From positions 1 through 44,091 of the forward strand of contig CALXYN010000014.1 of NCBI GenBank assembly GCA_944392975.1: a DNA stretch of 44,091 nucleotides, given 5' to 3'. Each line of letters opens with the position of its first letter. Positions within the stretch are counted from its first letter, which is position 1. A model generated the notes under the pieces. It worked only from the letters and a program-made list of their open reading frames with translations. It was not told the origin of the DNA and did not search any database. The position numbers and the translations under genes were made by a program. Shown piece by piece: positions 16,315-25,165 of the stretch. Source of the stretch: an uncultured Spirochaetaceae bacterium (GTDB lineage Bacteria > Spirochaetota > Spirochaetia > Sphaerochaetales > Sphaerochaetaceae).

Positions 16315-16322
16315 GGGGGGGG
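16315..16322 (+). repeat. Homopolymeric tract of eight G upstream of the -35 element
   Basis: Eight consecutive G lie ten bases upstream of TTGACA at 16333. Poly-G tracts in this position are known to vary in length by slipped-strand mispairing and to switch transcription of surface-protein genes, for example tpr genes of Treponema pallidum. Only one allele is visible here, so variability is inferred. Confidence 0.6.
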
Positions 16323-16332
16323 TAAAGTTTTA

Positions 16333-16361
16333 TTGACAGCGTTTAGGGAAATATTTCATGT
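16333..16361 (+). promoter_or_regulatory. Promoter region of the chaperone-usher operon
   Basis: A perfect TTGACA (16333-16338) is the best -35 in the window. At 17-base spacing the -10 is poor (TCATGT); AATATT at 16350-16355 fits better but is too close. Dependence on an activator, or modulation by the adjacent G-tract, would be consistent. Confidence 0.5.
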
Positions 16362-16365
16362 CTTT

Positions 16366-16381
16366 GAAGTGCAAACACTTC
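16366..16381 (+). promoter_or_regulatory. Leader stem-loop just before the chaperone ribosome binding site
   Basis: GAAGTG-CAAA-CACTTC is a perfect 6-base hairpin ending four bases before GGGAGGAG. It may modulate ribosome access or mRNA stability. Confidence 0.4.
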
Positions 16382-16399
16382 GAAAGGGAGGAGACGTGT

Positions 16400-17137
16400 A
16401 TGTTCGCTAAACGAGTCTTGGCAGCGCTTTTGCTGTTGCTCATCTGTACATTCTCGCTTATGGCTTATCAGCTGTCGCCGTTGAATGTTACATATGATCC
16501 AACCGGTGCAGGCAGTGCCAAGGTCTATACAATAGTTAATGACTCTGATGCGCCAATTGCCATTGAAGTGAGAGCTGAGCAGAGAATTGTTGATATTGAT
16601 GGCAATGAAGCCAATCAGGATGGATCGGCATATTTTTCTATTCAGCCAAACCGTATGATTATCCGTCCGGATTCTACACAGCTTGTACGCGTGCAGTACA
16701 GAGGTCCGCAAACAGTTACAAGAGAACTTTCTTTCAGGATAATCTCTGAGCAGATTCCTATGCCTCGTGGAGCGCAGGAAGAAGAATCTGGACAGATGAT
16801 ATCCTTCCTCTTTGTATATTCAACAAGTGCATATGTCCGCCCATCAAGAATTGTCGAGAGTGTTACATCATCTGTGAATACGACAAGTGATAATAAGCTT
16901 GAAATAATTCTTGAAAACACAGGCAGCGTTCATCAGATGCTTAATGATCTTTCCATCACTCTTACAGGGGACGATGGAAGCACCTATACACTTTCAGAAG
17001 AAGAACTGCAGCCCCTCTTAGGACAGAATCTTCTCACGGATTCAAAGCTGAGGACAATTATTACAAAACCAGAAGTGCTTTCAGCTGCTACAGAAATATC
17101 TGCAGCAATAAGTTACGACTATACCTATTCAACCTGA
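16400..17137 (+). CDS. PapD-like periplasmic pilus chaperone
   Basis: 245 residues with a Sec signal peptide (MFAKRVLAALLLLLICTFSLMA). The mature protein is two Ig-like domains. Chaperone features are the N-domain strands around VTYDPTGAGSAKVYTIVN, SDAPIAIEVRAEQR, a conserved Tyr-Arg-Gly-Pro after VRVQ, and the motif LSFRIISEQIPMP (family pattern R-x-I/L-x-E-Q-L/I-P). Such chaperones complete the Ig fold of pilus subunits by donor-strand complementation and hand them to the usher. The start is the ATG at 16400, six bases after GGGAGGAG. First gene of the operon; the usher gene begins 46 bases downstream. The family assignment is strong; partners are inferred from context. Confidence 0.82.
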   Translation: MFAKRVLAALLLLLICTFSLMAYQLSPLNVTYDPTGAGSAKVYTIVNDSDAPIAIEVRAEQRIVDIDGNEANQDGSAYFSIQPNRMIIRPDSTQLVRVQYRGPQTVTRELSFRIISEQIPMPRGAQEEESGQMISFLFVYSTSAYVRPSRIVESVTSSVNTTSDNKLEIILENTGSVHQMLNDLSITLTGDDGSTYTLSEEELQPLLGQNLLTDSKLRTIITKPEVLSAATEISAAISYDYTYST

Positions 17138-17183
17138 ATCGGCTGATTAAGAGATTTTATTTATCAGGAAAAAGGAGACGGGT

Positions 17184-20100
17184 ATGGTTCGGCGTTTCGC
17201 TATTATTATCTTGTCGTCTCTGACGGCGGGTTGTACAGCGTATTTGGCCCTGTTTTCAAAGAACATGGGCCAGGGTCTTTCTGTGATTCTTGGTTATGCC
17301 ATTCTCTTGATGTCGTCGGTACTTATGAATCTATGCATTCATGGAAGTACTGACAGCACGAAGAGAACGGCTCTGCTTGTCTTCTCACTTGGAGTTCTAG
17401 TCTTCTTCCTTGGCGGAATAATTTACATACTTTTTACCTCCGAACAGTATAAGTATGTCTCTCCATCCCCTCCTGTGGAAAACCACAGCACGGAAAGCAA
17501 TGCCTCTGATGTAGCGAAAGCTACTGAGAATGAAGGGACAGATATCACCCCCACAAACACAGAGCCCTCTGTTTCAGAGCATAGCCTAACTGAAAGTCAG
17601 GAGCCGTTCTCCTCTTCTTCCGATATAGAAGAATACCATACAGATCTGTCTGTTCACCAGCCTTCAGCGCCATCAGTATTCAATACCATCACAGCCATTG
17701 ATACTGAAAGCATAATAATTGAAATAGAAGATACGGAAAAACAGGAATCTATTGTTTTGCCTGATGCCGATGAGAGCACAGAGTCTGTGATGGCTGATGC
17801 AATTCCATCGGAAATTTCTGAAGGTATTCCTCGCGATATGACAGCACAGGAGCATTTCGATGATTTCTGGGCAAGCTTCTATGTCCAAGGTGAAGATGAG
17901 TTCCTGCTTGAAGATGGCATTTATTACATGACGCTTGTCATAAACGGGAATGAAATTGGCGATATAACTGTGAATATCCAGGATGGGAAACCCTCCCTTT
18001 ATGCCAATGAGATAAAAACCTATGTTCAGGATACGATTACTGATGAAGCCGAATTAAGAATATTCGGCGGTAATGAGATGTATCTGACCATCGATGACTT
18101 CAATTCCCTTGGTGTCGAGACAGAATTTGACAGCCTTGGATATACAGTATTGATGCAGTTTAGCTCGGAAGATATGCCAGTACAGATACTCAGTATCCGC
18201 ACTCCGATGAGCAGATTTCTCGAAAAACCGCCTATCACAGATTCAATCTGGCTTGATCCTGCTGTTTTTGTGCTTTCCTCAAGATATTCCTTTACCGGAA
18301 ACTTCACGCTCAATCCAATCTCTCGTTTTACCGATACCTTGAATTTCAATTTGTCTGCATATAACACCGGACGTCTCTTTGATGTGAACTTCGATTTCAA
18401 TTATTCGATGCGTTTTGGTCTTGATTACTTTGATTTCAATTTCGGTTCCTATGAATTTAATTATGATTTTGAAGATGCAATGATTCGTCTCAGCTGGGGA
18501 AATATCTCGACCCATCTCTTGTCTCCTGCTGGCACGAATCTTGGAATCAGATTTGAGAAGAACCTTTCATACGGTCCTGTGAACGCGAGAGGTAAAAGCC
18601 ATATAGAGCAGATAATAACAATAGAGAAAGAATCCGAAATCCAGGTAATAAATGAAGGACGTGAGATTTTCCACAAGACTCTTCAGCCTGGAAATTACCG
18701 CTTGCAGGATTTTGTTCTCTATACAGGTGCGAACAGAATAAAAATCATTGTCACGCCAATCGACGGAAGTCCATCTTATGAGAAGGATATAGAGCTTTCA
18801 TACTCAAGCTCATTGCTTGCACCTGGAGAGATTTATTTTGGTGGTGCAATTGCAACGGGACGTAGAATCGTCAATTCATCCTCTTCTCAGATTGCTGGAA
18901 GCATAAGGCTTCCTCTTTGGAATAACAGGAGCCTTGAATATGATTGGCGCAATGTTGTGCTTTCGGGAAATATAAGAATGGGACTTTCAAAGAGTCTAAC
19001 GCTCGATGCTTCTTTTGCCCTGCAGAATGAAGTAAGCGATGAAGCTGTGTTCAGGCCACAGGGAAAGCTTGCCATGGAATTTACCCATGCCAACATACTT
19101 GGTACCAGTAGATACAATCTCAATGTAACTGCGGAGACTGATGATTACGGGGATTTCCTTCTTCCAGGTATTTATGCGCATTTTGGACACCAGGTTTATA
19201 CTGGATTCTCTCCTGTAAGCTCCGTCAATCTTGGTCTTACATATGAGACAGATGTTGGCGATATGTTCTCCGATCACAGATTCTCTCTGTCTACGAGCTT
19301 TTCCGGTGGCTACGGAATATTCAGCTGGGGCCTTTCGCTTTCCGGCTCTCTCCGGACAGAAAGACCTAGTGACATAATATGGTCAACATCAGCATCCGCA
19401 TCATTCTCGTTCTCCAGAAATTTCTATCTCAGCGCAAGTGCTTCGATGGGTGGGTTATCTGGGGATATGCAGTATATTAACGGAAGAGTCGGTGCGACGT
19501 TCAGGTTCAGCCCGGCAACTGTCAATGTAACTGCTTCCACATATGAAACATCTGCAGAAGTAAGTATAAGGGAATCTGGGCATTCATTCTCCGCCGAAGT
19601 CTCTACCGATGATATCACTACATTTGATTCCTATTCCCTCGATGCTGATTACTCCTATTCAGGCGATTATGTTAATGTCGGTTTTGGCCTTAATGCCAGC
19701 GATATATTCGACAGTGTTACTGGTTCCGTCTCGCTTTCAACGTCATCGGTGTTTGCGGATGGCTATATGGCGTTCAGTTCATACCTTCCATCGAATTTCA
19801 TGTTCATCGTACAGGAAGGAGGGCTGGAGGGAAATACTCTATCTGCCGGTGTTGCAGGACAATCTGCTTCTGTTGAGATACCCACATGGTTCAATGTTGG
19901 CTTGTACAGAAACATACCGAGAAACCGTGGAACATCCCTTTCACTTTTCAGCATGGGGGAGGGTTCCTTTGGCAGTATGCAGGACTTCGATGTATATATC
20001 CCTGCTTCAAAGACTGCGGGTTATGTTCTCCATATTGAAGCTGATAGGGTTTACACGATTGCGGGCTATGTCAGCCTACCTGATGGAAGTGTATGGAGCA

Positions 20101-20459
20101 ATGGCTCTTCTCCTGTATATCGCATGACAGTGGATGGTAAGGATGCCAATCTCGAACAGGTTGATGAATACATCTTCTCCGATAACGATGGACTCTTCGT
20201 TCTCTCAGGTCTTGCGCCGGGAAGATATGCTTTTGACATTAATACTGAGGATGGAAAATGGTTCCTTTGCTCTTTTGTTGTTGAGGATGCTCCTGATCAT
20301 ATCGGAGAGATGCAGTTTATCGATACTGTTGTTGAAGATCAGAGCATAGAAGTATCAGAACCATACGGCGGTACATACAGCTTCACAGGCAATCGGTATT
20401 TCATGACAGGTGATGAGTTCTGGGCAATGCTCTATCCGGAGTTTGAGGTGGCTGTATGA
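17184..20459 (+). CDS. Giant usher-like outer-membrane protein with an N-terminal triple-helix membrane anchor
   Basis: 1091 residues; the start ATG follows AAGGAG by six bases. Residues 5-24, 32-52 and 63-84 are three hydrophobic helices. Residues about 87-215 are an acidic Ser/Thr/Glu linker. From about 220 the protein looks like an usher: an N-terminal domain (IYYMTLVINGNEIGDITVNI), a long array of barrel strands (RYSFTGNFTLNP, FDFNYSMRFGLDYFDFNFG), and the characteristic usher stretch IQVINEGREIFHKTLQPGNY with LQDFVLY. Residues about 955-1045 form a carboxypeptidase-regulatory-like Ig domain (YTIAGYVSLPDGS, GLFVLSGLAPGRYAF). An usher secretes and assembles subunits at the outer membrane. 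A multi-helix N terminus instead of a cleavable signal is unusual. Its stop overlaps the first subunit gene (ATGA). Confidence 0.75.
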   Translation: MVRRFAIIILSSLTAGCTAYLALFSKNMGQGLSVILGYAILLMSSVLMNLCIHGSTDSTKRTALLVFSLGVLVFFLGGIIYILFTSEQYKYVSPSPPVENHSTESNASDVAKATENEGTDITPTNTEPSVSEHSLTESQEPFSSSSDIEEYHTDLSVHQPSAPSVFNTITAIDTESIIIEIEDTEKQESIVLPDADESTESVMADAIPSEISEGIPRDMTAQEHFDDFWASFYVQGEDEFLLEDGIYYMTLVINGNEIGDITVNIQDGKPSLYANEIKTYVQDTITDEAELRIFGGNEMYLTIDDFNSLGVETEFDSLGYTVLMQFSSEDMPVQILSIRTPMSRFLEKPPITDSIWLDPAVFVLSSRYSFTGNFTLNPISRFTDTLNFNLSAYNTGRLFDVNFDFNYSMRFGLDYFDFNFGSYEFNYDFEDAMIRLSWGNISTHLLSPAGTNLGIRFEKNLSYGPVNARGKSHIEQIITIEKESEIQVINEGREIFHKTLQPGNYRLQDFVLYTGANRIKIIVTPIDGSPSYEKDIELSYSSSLLAPGEIYFGGAIATGRRIVNSSSSQIAGSIRLPLWNNRSLEYDWRNVVLSGNIRMGLSKSLTLDASFALQNEVSDEAVFRPQGKLAMEFTHANILGTSRYNLNVTAETDDYGDFLLPGIYAHFGHQVYTGFSPVSSVNLGLTYETDVGDMFSDHRFSLSTSFSGGYGIFSWGLSLSGSLRTERPSDIIWSTSASASFSFSRNFYLSASASMGGLSGDMQYINGRVGATFRFSPATVNVTASTYETSAEVSIRESGHSFSAEVSTDDITTFDSYSLDADYSYSGDYVNVGFGLNASDIFDSVTGSVSLSTSSVFADGYMAFSSYLPSNFMFIVQEGGLEGNTLSAGVAGQSASVEIPTWFNVGLYRNIPRNRGTSLSLFSMGEGSFGSMQDFDVYIPASKTAGYVLHIEADRVYTIAGYVSLPDGSVWSNGSSPVYRMTVDGKDANLEQVDEYIFSDNDGLFVLSGLAPGRYAFDINTEDGKWFLCSFVVEDAPDHIGEMQFIDTVVEDQSIEVSEPYGGTYSFTGNRYFMTGDEFWAMLYPEFEVAV

Positions 20460-21211
20460 AGAGACTGATTGTACTGTTACTGACAATTTGCTTCATGCTT
20501 TCCCCCGTTATTTCTGAAGCGGAGGAAACTCTTACGATAAAAGCCTACAAAACAGGTGGAAGTAGTACTGAGCCTTATCTTGTGTTATACGCCATAGACT
20601 CTATAACAGATGGTTCACAGCTTGAGAATATTGATTCTGTACATTCAGGTATTGACCTCGATGAATTCGTAGATAATGGTAGTGGAAATCTGCTCGGCAC
20701 ACTGCCAAGTGGTACATCTTCCGATGGACTTGCTTATGGAAACATTGTCTTCTCATACAGGGCGGAGGGAAATTTTGAAGGTAAGTTCGAAGTCACAACT
20801 GATATTGAAAGTTTTGAATATACAGATGATCTCGGAAAATCTTATTACATCGATGCCTATTATGAGCCGAAGAACAAGAGCATAGGTTTCAATACCGGTA
20901 ACTCTCCTGCAACTATAACGGAATCTGGAGTCACCGTCTCACTATCTTCCAATCCATCGCATCAAATCTCAAGGTCACGTGCTGTAACTCCCGGAAAACG
21001 TACAGAGGGGCCTGTTGGTGTAACATTCTTATCTTCCTGGGAGGTCTCGGATGGTTCTAATTCGACGGAATACGGCTTGGTAGATGAGACCTGGATTGTC
21101 AGAGAAGCTATGTATCTGATTCTGAAGGAAAGTGGAGAGACTGGTAGCTTTGAATCAGCTCCCGATGGCACGTATAGAGCTCTTGTGACAATGAAACTGG
21201 AGGTAAAATGA
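20456..21211 (+). CDS. Secreted putative pilus subunit 1
   Basis: 251 residues with a Sec signal peptide (MKRLIVLLLTICFMLSPVISEA). The mature part is beta-rich with many Gly, Ser, Asp and Tyr and no Cys. It ends in a strand with Tyr twelve residues from the end (GTYRALVTMKLEVK), the pattern shared by all nine small genes of the operon. An internal segment, SRSRAVTPGKRTEGPVGVTF, resembles the region before the last strands in spore-coat-U or fimbrial proteins. The ATG overlaps the usher stop. No homologue is recognised by eye; the subunit role is inferred from position and architecture. Confidence 0.6.
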   Translation: MKRLIVLLLTICFMLSPVISEAEETLTIKAYKTGGSSTEPYLVLYAIDSITDGSQLENIDSVHSGIDLDEFVDNGSGNLLGTLPSGTSSDGLAYGNIVFSYRAEGNFEGKFEVTTDIESFEYTDDLGKSYYIDAYYEPKNKSIGFNTGNSPATITESGVTVSLSSNPSHQISRSRAVTPGKRTEGPVGVTFLSSWEVSDGSNSTEYGLVDETWIVREAMYLILKESGETGSFESAPDGTYRALVTMKLEVK

Positions 21212-21921
21212 TGAAGAGGGGAATTTTATCTGTACTGCTGATTCTCTTGCTATCCTTTAGTCTGTTCAGCTCCGCTGATTCCATTCATGAATTCACAAGA
21301 TCTTTTACTATCCAGGCTGGTCGTAGCGAGTTCTCCACCTTGGTTATTACCCCAATATCCTCACAGACCGAGAACTATCGAATCGGTATGCCTTTCAATA
21401 TCGAGGATGTGCAGGTCCAGAGCACGAACCTGACAACAGGAAGAACCATTGCGGAGTGGTCATTAATCTCAAATACAGAGTTCGACATACTTATAGATGC
21501 AAAACCTATGAAATACATCGGCAGCGAAGGTTCTTCCCCTGATATCCCTATCCCATATATGCTCACGTTTGATTGTGACCTTTCCTTGGCTTCTGGAGGA
21601 CAGGAGAATATCAGTTTCTATTTTGATATGGGAGAAACTGGAGAGTCCGATAACTGTGGAATTTCCCATGGCGACACACAAATAGATGCTGCCGAAGCAC
21701 TTGGCGATAGTCCAACTCATCCTGGAGCTAAATCATTCGAGTTCGATATTCTTTCAGGTCTTTCCTCCGGTCTTGCAGAAGGAGGTGCTTTTCTTGGTTC
21801 TTTGAATGGAACCATAGACTTCAAATTCACAAGAATTACCTCTGAAGAATTAGCAAGTTCTGACTATCCTGCAGGTCAGTATGAAGCTGAGGTGATTGTC
21901 ACACTAAGGGAGGTTGAATAA
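21211..21921 (+). CDS. Secreted putative pilus subunit 2
   Basis: 236 residues. The start is taken as the ATG at 21211, seven bases after GGAGG (21199-21203); the ATG at 21208 is only four bases away. A signal peptide (MKRGILSVLLILLLSFSLFSSA) precedes a beta-rich body. A Cys pair is possible (one in FDCDLSL, one in NCGISHG). The C terminus GQYEAEVIVTLREVE carries the shared Tyr strand. The body includes PTHPGAKSFEFDILSGLSSGLAEGG-like Gly/Ser-rich turns. The coding region overlaps the neighbours by single bases on both sides, which favours coordinated translation. Confidence 0.6.
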   Translation: MKRGILSVLLILLLSFSLFSSADSIHEFTRSFTIQAGRSEFSTLVITPISSQTENYRIGMPFNIEDVQVQSTNLTTGRTIAEWSLISNTEFDILIDAKPMKYIGSEGSSPDIPIPYMLTFDCDLSLASGGQENISFYFDMGETGESDNCGISHGDTQIDAAEALGDSPTHPGAKSFEFDILSGLSSGLAEGGAFLGSLNGTIDFKFTRITSEELASSDYPAGQYEAEVIVTLREVE

Positions 21922-23501
21922 TGAAACGTATACTCTTGTTGATTCTATCATTAATCATTCTTTCAGCTTCCATTGTGGCTGATGAGCCGGAAGAAGGAGA
22001 GAGAGAAGAAATATTGAGGATTCTGAATGACATACAGTCTGGAGTAGTTGTTGAAATAATGCCAGATACAGGTGCCTATGGCGTTAATATGCGTGACTCT
22101 CGTTATCCTGAGCGAGATGCAGGAGCACTACTTAGTTATAGTGACATAGACATCGATACACTCAGCCCCAGCAGCGATGATTTTAGAAAAATATATGTTC
22201 CTGCCCAGATGGTTCTGCTTGCAGGTGTAGAGAATGTTCCAACGGAAAGCTCCCTGATAACTTATAGAAGAGAATATACGACAAATAGTCCGTATATAAG
22301 AGAAGATGTTCCTGCTTTTCGGATTATTTTCGAAGATGATCCTAGAAATGAAAGTGGAATGTCTTCAGTTGATATTGATATAAGAAGTTCGACCGACTAT
22401 ATGTATGTCTCACAGTCAAATCCGATTTATCAGAGGCCATACAAGCTCTATGCATCACCAAGATACAATTTCTCCGATGGCACTGTGGATAACCAGGATA
22501 AAACTCATCACTCTGGAGAAAGCATTGAATTCTACAACGATCATATCAGCGATAACATAGATTTTCACCCAGATAAAGCCGGTGGATATTCTCATATGAA
22601 TACATGGTTTGATCTCATCCTTGCTCTCCCATATGACTCTTACAATGAATCTGGTGTTCTTTGGGATAATAAAGAATTTCCGCTAGCAGATAGCAATGAC
22701 TACTCGTCTGTTGTAACAATCACAATAGTGTGGGATCAGAAATATAGAATTGAATATAATGAAGGGAATTGGGAGTCTGTTTGGTGGGCTGGTTGGCGTT
22801 ATTGCTACGATTCTCCTCGGTGGGTCGATTACACATCAAAGCTTGGTGTATCCGGCGTCCTGAGAGTTGAAAAGACGCTTTCAATCCCTTTCTCCGGTTT
22901 CTCCTCAACCATTGAATCTGGTCCGCTTGATGATACAGGAAGCCTTGTAATCACACCATATCCAGCAGCATCGAACTTAAGTCTTGATGCGGAGGATACA
23001 GGAGGAGATGCAATACCTGTTGCCGAAATTCAGTTCATCATGACATATGGATCTACAAATTATGTGCTGAACCCGTCCACATCGAATACCTGGATATTCT
23101 TATCAGCAAGTCCAGATCCATATGCAAGTAATCCAAATGGATTTATGCTGGTGCATGATGAAGCTGGAAGCATTCTCACTTCATATAACAGTACACCTTA
23201 TACTGTTACAGTTACAGGGATAACTGCTAATTCTGATGGAGCTGGTGGAGATGAGGTTGTCTTTGACGGCAAGGAAAAAGCTGCGGATTTCTATCTCAAC
23301 CAGACTGGTCCTGACAGCTATATCCATACAGAGCCTAATTACAATCTGGAGCTTCCGCATACACATGGCAAGTACTCACATTACAGCGAGTATGAAGGAA
23401 TTGTAAGCGTTCAGATACCGAGAACACCTGTTGCCGCAGATGGAATGCGAGCCGGACGTTACACAAGTGAAATTTATATCCATGTGATGACGGAGAAGTA
23501 G
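21921..23501 (+). CDS. Large secreted protein of the pilus operon, candidate tip adhesin
   Basis: 526 residues, more than twice the size of the other subunits. A signal peptide (MKRILLLILSLIILSASIVA) is followed by an acidic stretch (EPEEGEREEI) and a long domain rich in Tyr, Ser, Asp and Asn. A Trp-rich patch lies near residues 285-300 (NWESVWWAGWRYCYDSPRW), typical of carbohydrate-facing surfaces. The last part has Ig-like strands and ends GRYTSEIYIHVMTEK, the shared terminal strand. In chaperone-usher systems, two-domain subunits with a C-terminal pilin domain are tip adhesins; that role is inferred. The start overlaps the previous stop by one base (TAATG), with GGGAGG seven bases upstream. 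Confidence 0.6.
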   Translation: MKRILLLILSLIILSASIVADEPEEGEREEILRILNDIQSGVVVEIMPDTGAYGVNMRDSRYPERDAGALLSYSDIDIDTLSPSSDDFRKIYVPAQMVLLAGVENVPTESSLITYRREYTTNSPYIREDVPAFRIIFEDDPRNESGMSSVDIDIRSSTDYMYVSQSNPIYQRPYKLYASPRYNFSDGTVDNQDKTHHSGESIEFYNDHISDNIDFHPDKAGGYSHMNTWFDLILALPYDSYNESGVLWDNKEFPLADSNDYSSVVTITIVWDQKYRIEYNEGNWESVWWAGWRYCYDSPRWVDYTSKLGVSGVLRVEKTLSIPFSGFSSTIESGPLDDTGSLVITPYPAASNLSLDAEDTGGDAIPVAEIQFIMTYGSTNYVLNPSTSNTWIFLSASPDPYASNPNGFMLVHDEAGSILTSYNSTPYTVTVTGITANSDGAGGDEVVFDGKEKAADFYLNQTGPDSYIHTEPNYNLELPHTHGKYSHYSEYEGIVSVQIPRTPVAADGMRAGRYTSEIYIHVMTEK

Positions 23502-23510
23502 GAGGAAGTG

Positions 23511-23975
23511 ATGATATCTAAGAAAGCATTATTACTGATTCTTATTCTTCTGCCAGTTCAGTTATTCTCCTCTGATACTTCATTCAAGTCATTCAGGGAG
23601 CTTCCTGAATCATACTCCTTTGGTGTTGAAGGAGGAGATGTCTTGGTTCTTTCCGAGAATGAAGAAGGGGTAGCATATGGTGGAGTCGATTTGCATTACC
23701 AGGCTGTAAATCCTGGAGATGTGGAGTTATATGTCAATTCATTCCCTATTAAAAATGCCTCGGATGATGACATAGATTACATCTATGCAATCAACAATAC
23801 GACTGGTTCCTTGATTTTCGGAACGACAGACGACGATGAAATGCTGATTCACCGCTACACTCCAGGGAGCCTCTCTGAAAGCGGGGAGATGACGATGCGA
23901 GTAAAAACTCTCGATAGTACCACAAGCGATGCAAGCTTGCCAGGTTACATGGTCCTGAAAGTGAGGAGCTTATGA
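23511..23975 (+). CDS. Secreted putative pilus subunit 4 (small)
   Basis: 154 residues, the shortest of the set. The ATG at 23511 lies five bases after GGAGG (23501-23505), which overlaps the previous stop codon. The signal peptide is MISKKALLLILILLPVQLFS. The mature protein is acidic with strands such as YGGVDLHYQAVNPGDVELYV and ends PGYMVLKVRSL, with Tyr nine residues from the end. Its small size would suit an adaptor or terminator subunit, but that is speculation. The stop overlaps the next ATG (ATGA). Confidence 0.58.
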   Translation: MISKKALLLILILLPVQLFSSDTSFKSFRELPESYSFGVEGGDVLVLSENEEGVAYGGVDLHYQAVNPGDVELYVNSFPIKNASDDDIDYIYAINNTTGSLIFGTTDDDEMLIHRYTPGSLSESGEMTMRVKTLDSTTSDASLPGYMVLKVRSL

Positions 23976-24547
23976 GAAAATTTCTTATCTTCATGATTCT
24001 CCTGATCTCCGTTTTTTCACTTTCCGCCGCCAGTAGCAGTCCTTTAGCCTTGGGCGCTGAATACGAAGGAGAGACGATTGAATCTGGGGCGAATGTAGCA
24101 GCGACTAATATAACGTTGGATTTATCAGGGCTTTTCCTTGCAAATATCTGGTTTGAATCTGAAGCGGAGACACCAATCCAGAATGGCGAAATCCGCCTTA
24201 TTTCTTCTACAGATGGAACTGCAATTGGGTATGTGAATCTATCATGGCTCGTCATCTCATCCAGCCCAATAACCCTCATTTTTTCTGCAGATGGAAAACT
24301 CGGAAAACCAGAAGGAATAGGAGGGGAAATAAACTGGGCTCTGTATAGGACTGAAAACAGCGAGGAGAAGCTGGTATTTGATACAGCGGGGACTATGTCC
24401 TCCGAGGAAATAGAAATCGGAATAGAAGAAGGGGAAGGTAAATCGAGTGGTAACATCCCATTGGTTATCAGGACAGCGCCTTATTCTTCTGCATCTTACG
24501 ATTATGATTACAGTGCAATTCTGAAGCTCAATGTAAGAGCTGATTGA
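23972..24547 (+). CDS. Secreted putative pilus subunit 5
   Basis: 191 residues with a signal peptide (MRKFLIFMILLISVFSLSAA). The body has alternating strands (ITLDLSGLFLANIWFESEAE, GYVNLSWLVISSSPITLIF) and a Glu/Gly-rich turn (EEIEIGIEEGEGKSSGN), and ends DYDYSAILKLNVRAD with Tyr twelve residues from the end. It shares with subunits 6 and 7 the layout of a hydrophobic central strand, a xxWxIxR/K-type stretch (INWALYRTENS here) and the terminal Tyr strand, which suggests these genes arose by duplication. AGGAG lies three bases before the start, which overlaps the upstream stop. Confidence 0.6.
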   Translation: MRKFLIFMILLISVFSLSAASSSPLALGAEYEGETIESGANVAATNITLDLSGLFLANIWFESEAETPIQNGEIRLISSTDGTAIGYVNLSWLVISSSPITLIFSADGKLGKPEGIGGEINWALYRTENSEEKLVFDTAGTMSSEEIEIGIEEGEGKSSGNIPLVIRTAPYSSASYDYDYSAILKLNVRAD

Positions 24548-24568
24548 TTGTACAAAGGAGAGAAAAGA

Positions 24569-25153
24569 ATGAAAAAAATTTTATTTGTTCTCATTATGCT
24601 GCTGGCAGTAGGTATGCTCTCAGCAGCTACGTCGGTTACTTTGGATGGCTCTACCAGGAATGGTGAAGCAACTCTTAAAGTTGTTCTTCCACTCAAATCT
24701 GGAGAATTCGAGTACATTACTGTAGGGTTTACAGATTCTGAAGTAGATACAGCAGAAACAGGAGCGTTTGCTGTTGTTACACCGTATGCATCAGGAGAAG
24801 TAAAACTTGATTCTGATGGAGATAACACGGCTTCTATTAAAAGTAATCTTTATGCTTACTGGCAGATTCGTACAAACAGTACTGTGACAGTTACTCTTTC
24901 AAAAGATAAAGCTCTTACAGGCGAAAGCGTTAGCGATACAATCGACTGGAAGATTGTTGCCGATAGTAAAACTCAGGATATGAACGACTATGATACAACA
25001 AATGCAATTACTCTTGTAAATGCTTGGAAGGCAGCGGGAGGTTCAACAATCAATCAGGGAAGCGCTCAGATTACCATCGATACAGAGGATTATTCTGGTA
25101 AACCGACTGATGACTACTCTGCAAATCTTGTACTTAATGTAGCAGCGGTTTGA
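24569..25153 (+). CDS. Secreted putative major pilus subunit (subunit 6)
   Basis: 194 residues. The ATG at 24569 follows AAGGAG by eight bases and, unlike most subunits here, the gene stands free with short spacers on both sides. Signal peptide MKKILFVLIMLLAVGMLSAA. The mature protein is rich in Thr, Ala, Ser and Val, the usual composition of major pilins, with strands TSVTLDGSTRNGEATLKVVL, YAYWQIRTNSTVTVTLSKD and SDTIDWKIVADSK, and ends DDYSANLVLNVAAV. The hairpin at 25166-25194 immediately downstream could stabilise its mRNA or reduce downstream expression. Together these points make it the best candidate for the shaft protein; no direct proof. Confidence 0.62.
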   Translation: MKKILFVLIMLLAVGMLSAATSVTLDGSTRNGEATLKVVLPLKSGEFEYITVGFTDSEVDTAETGAFAVVTPYASGEVKLDSDGDNTASIKSNLYAYWQIRTNSTVTVTLSKDKALTGESVSDTIDWKIVADSKTQDMNDYDTTNAITLVNAWKAAGGSTINQGSAQITIDTEDYSGKPTDDYSANLVLNVAAV

Positions 25154-25165
25154 GTAAAACTGACA

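Noticed and set aside
17184-17250. Lipobox-like LTAGC in the first helix of the usher protein
   Set aside because: The residue at the -3 position would be Thr rather than Leu, and two further helices follow, so lipidation is unlikely.
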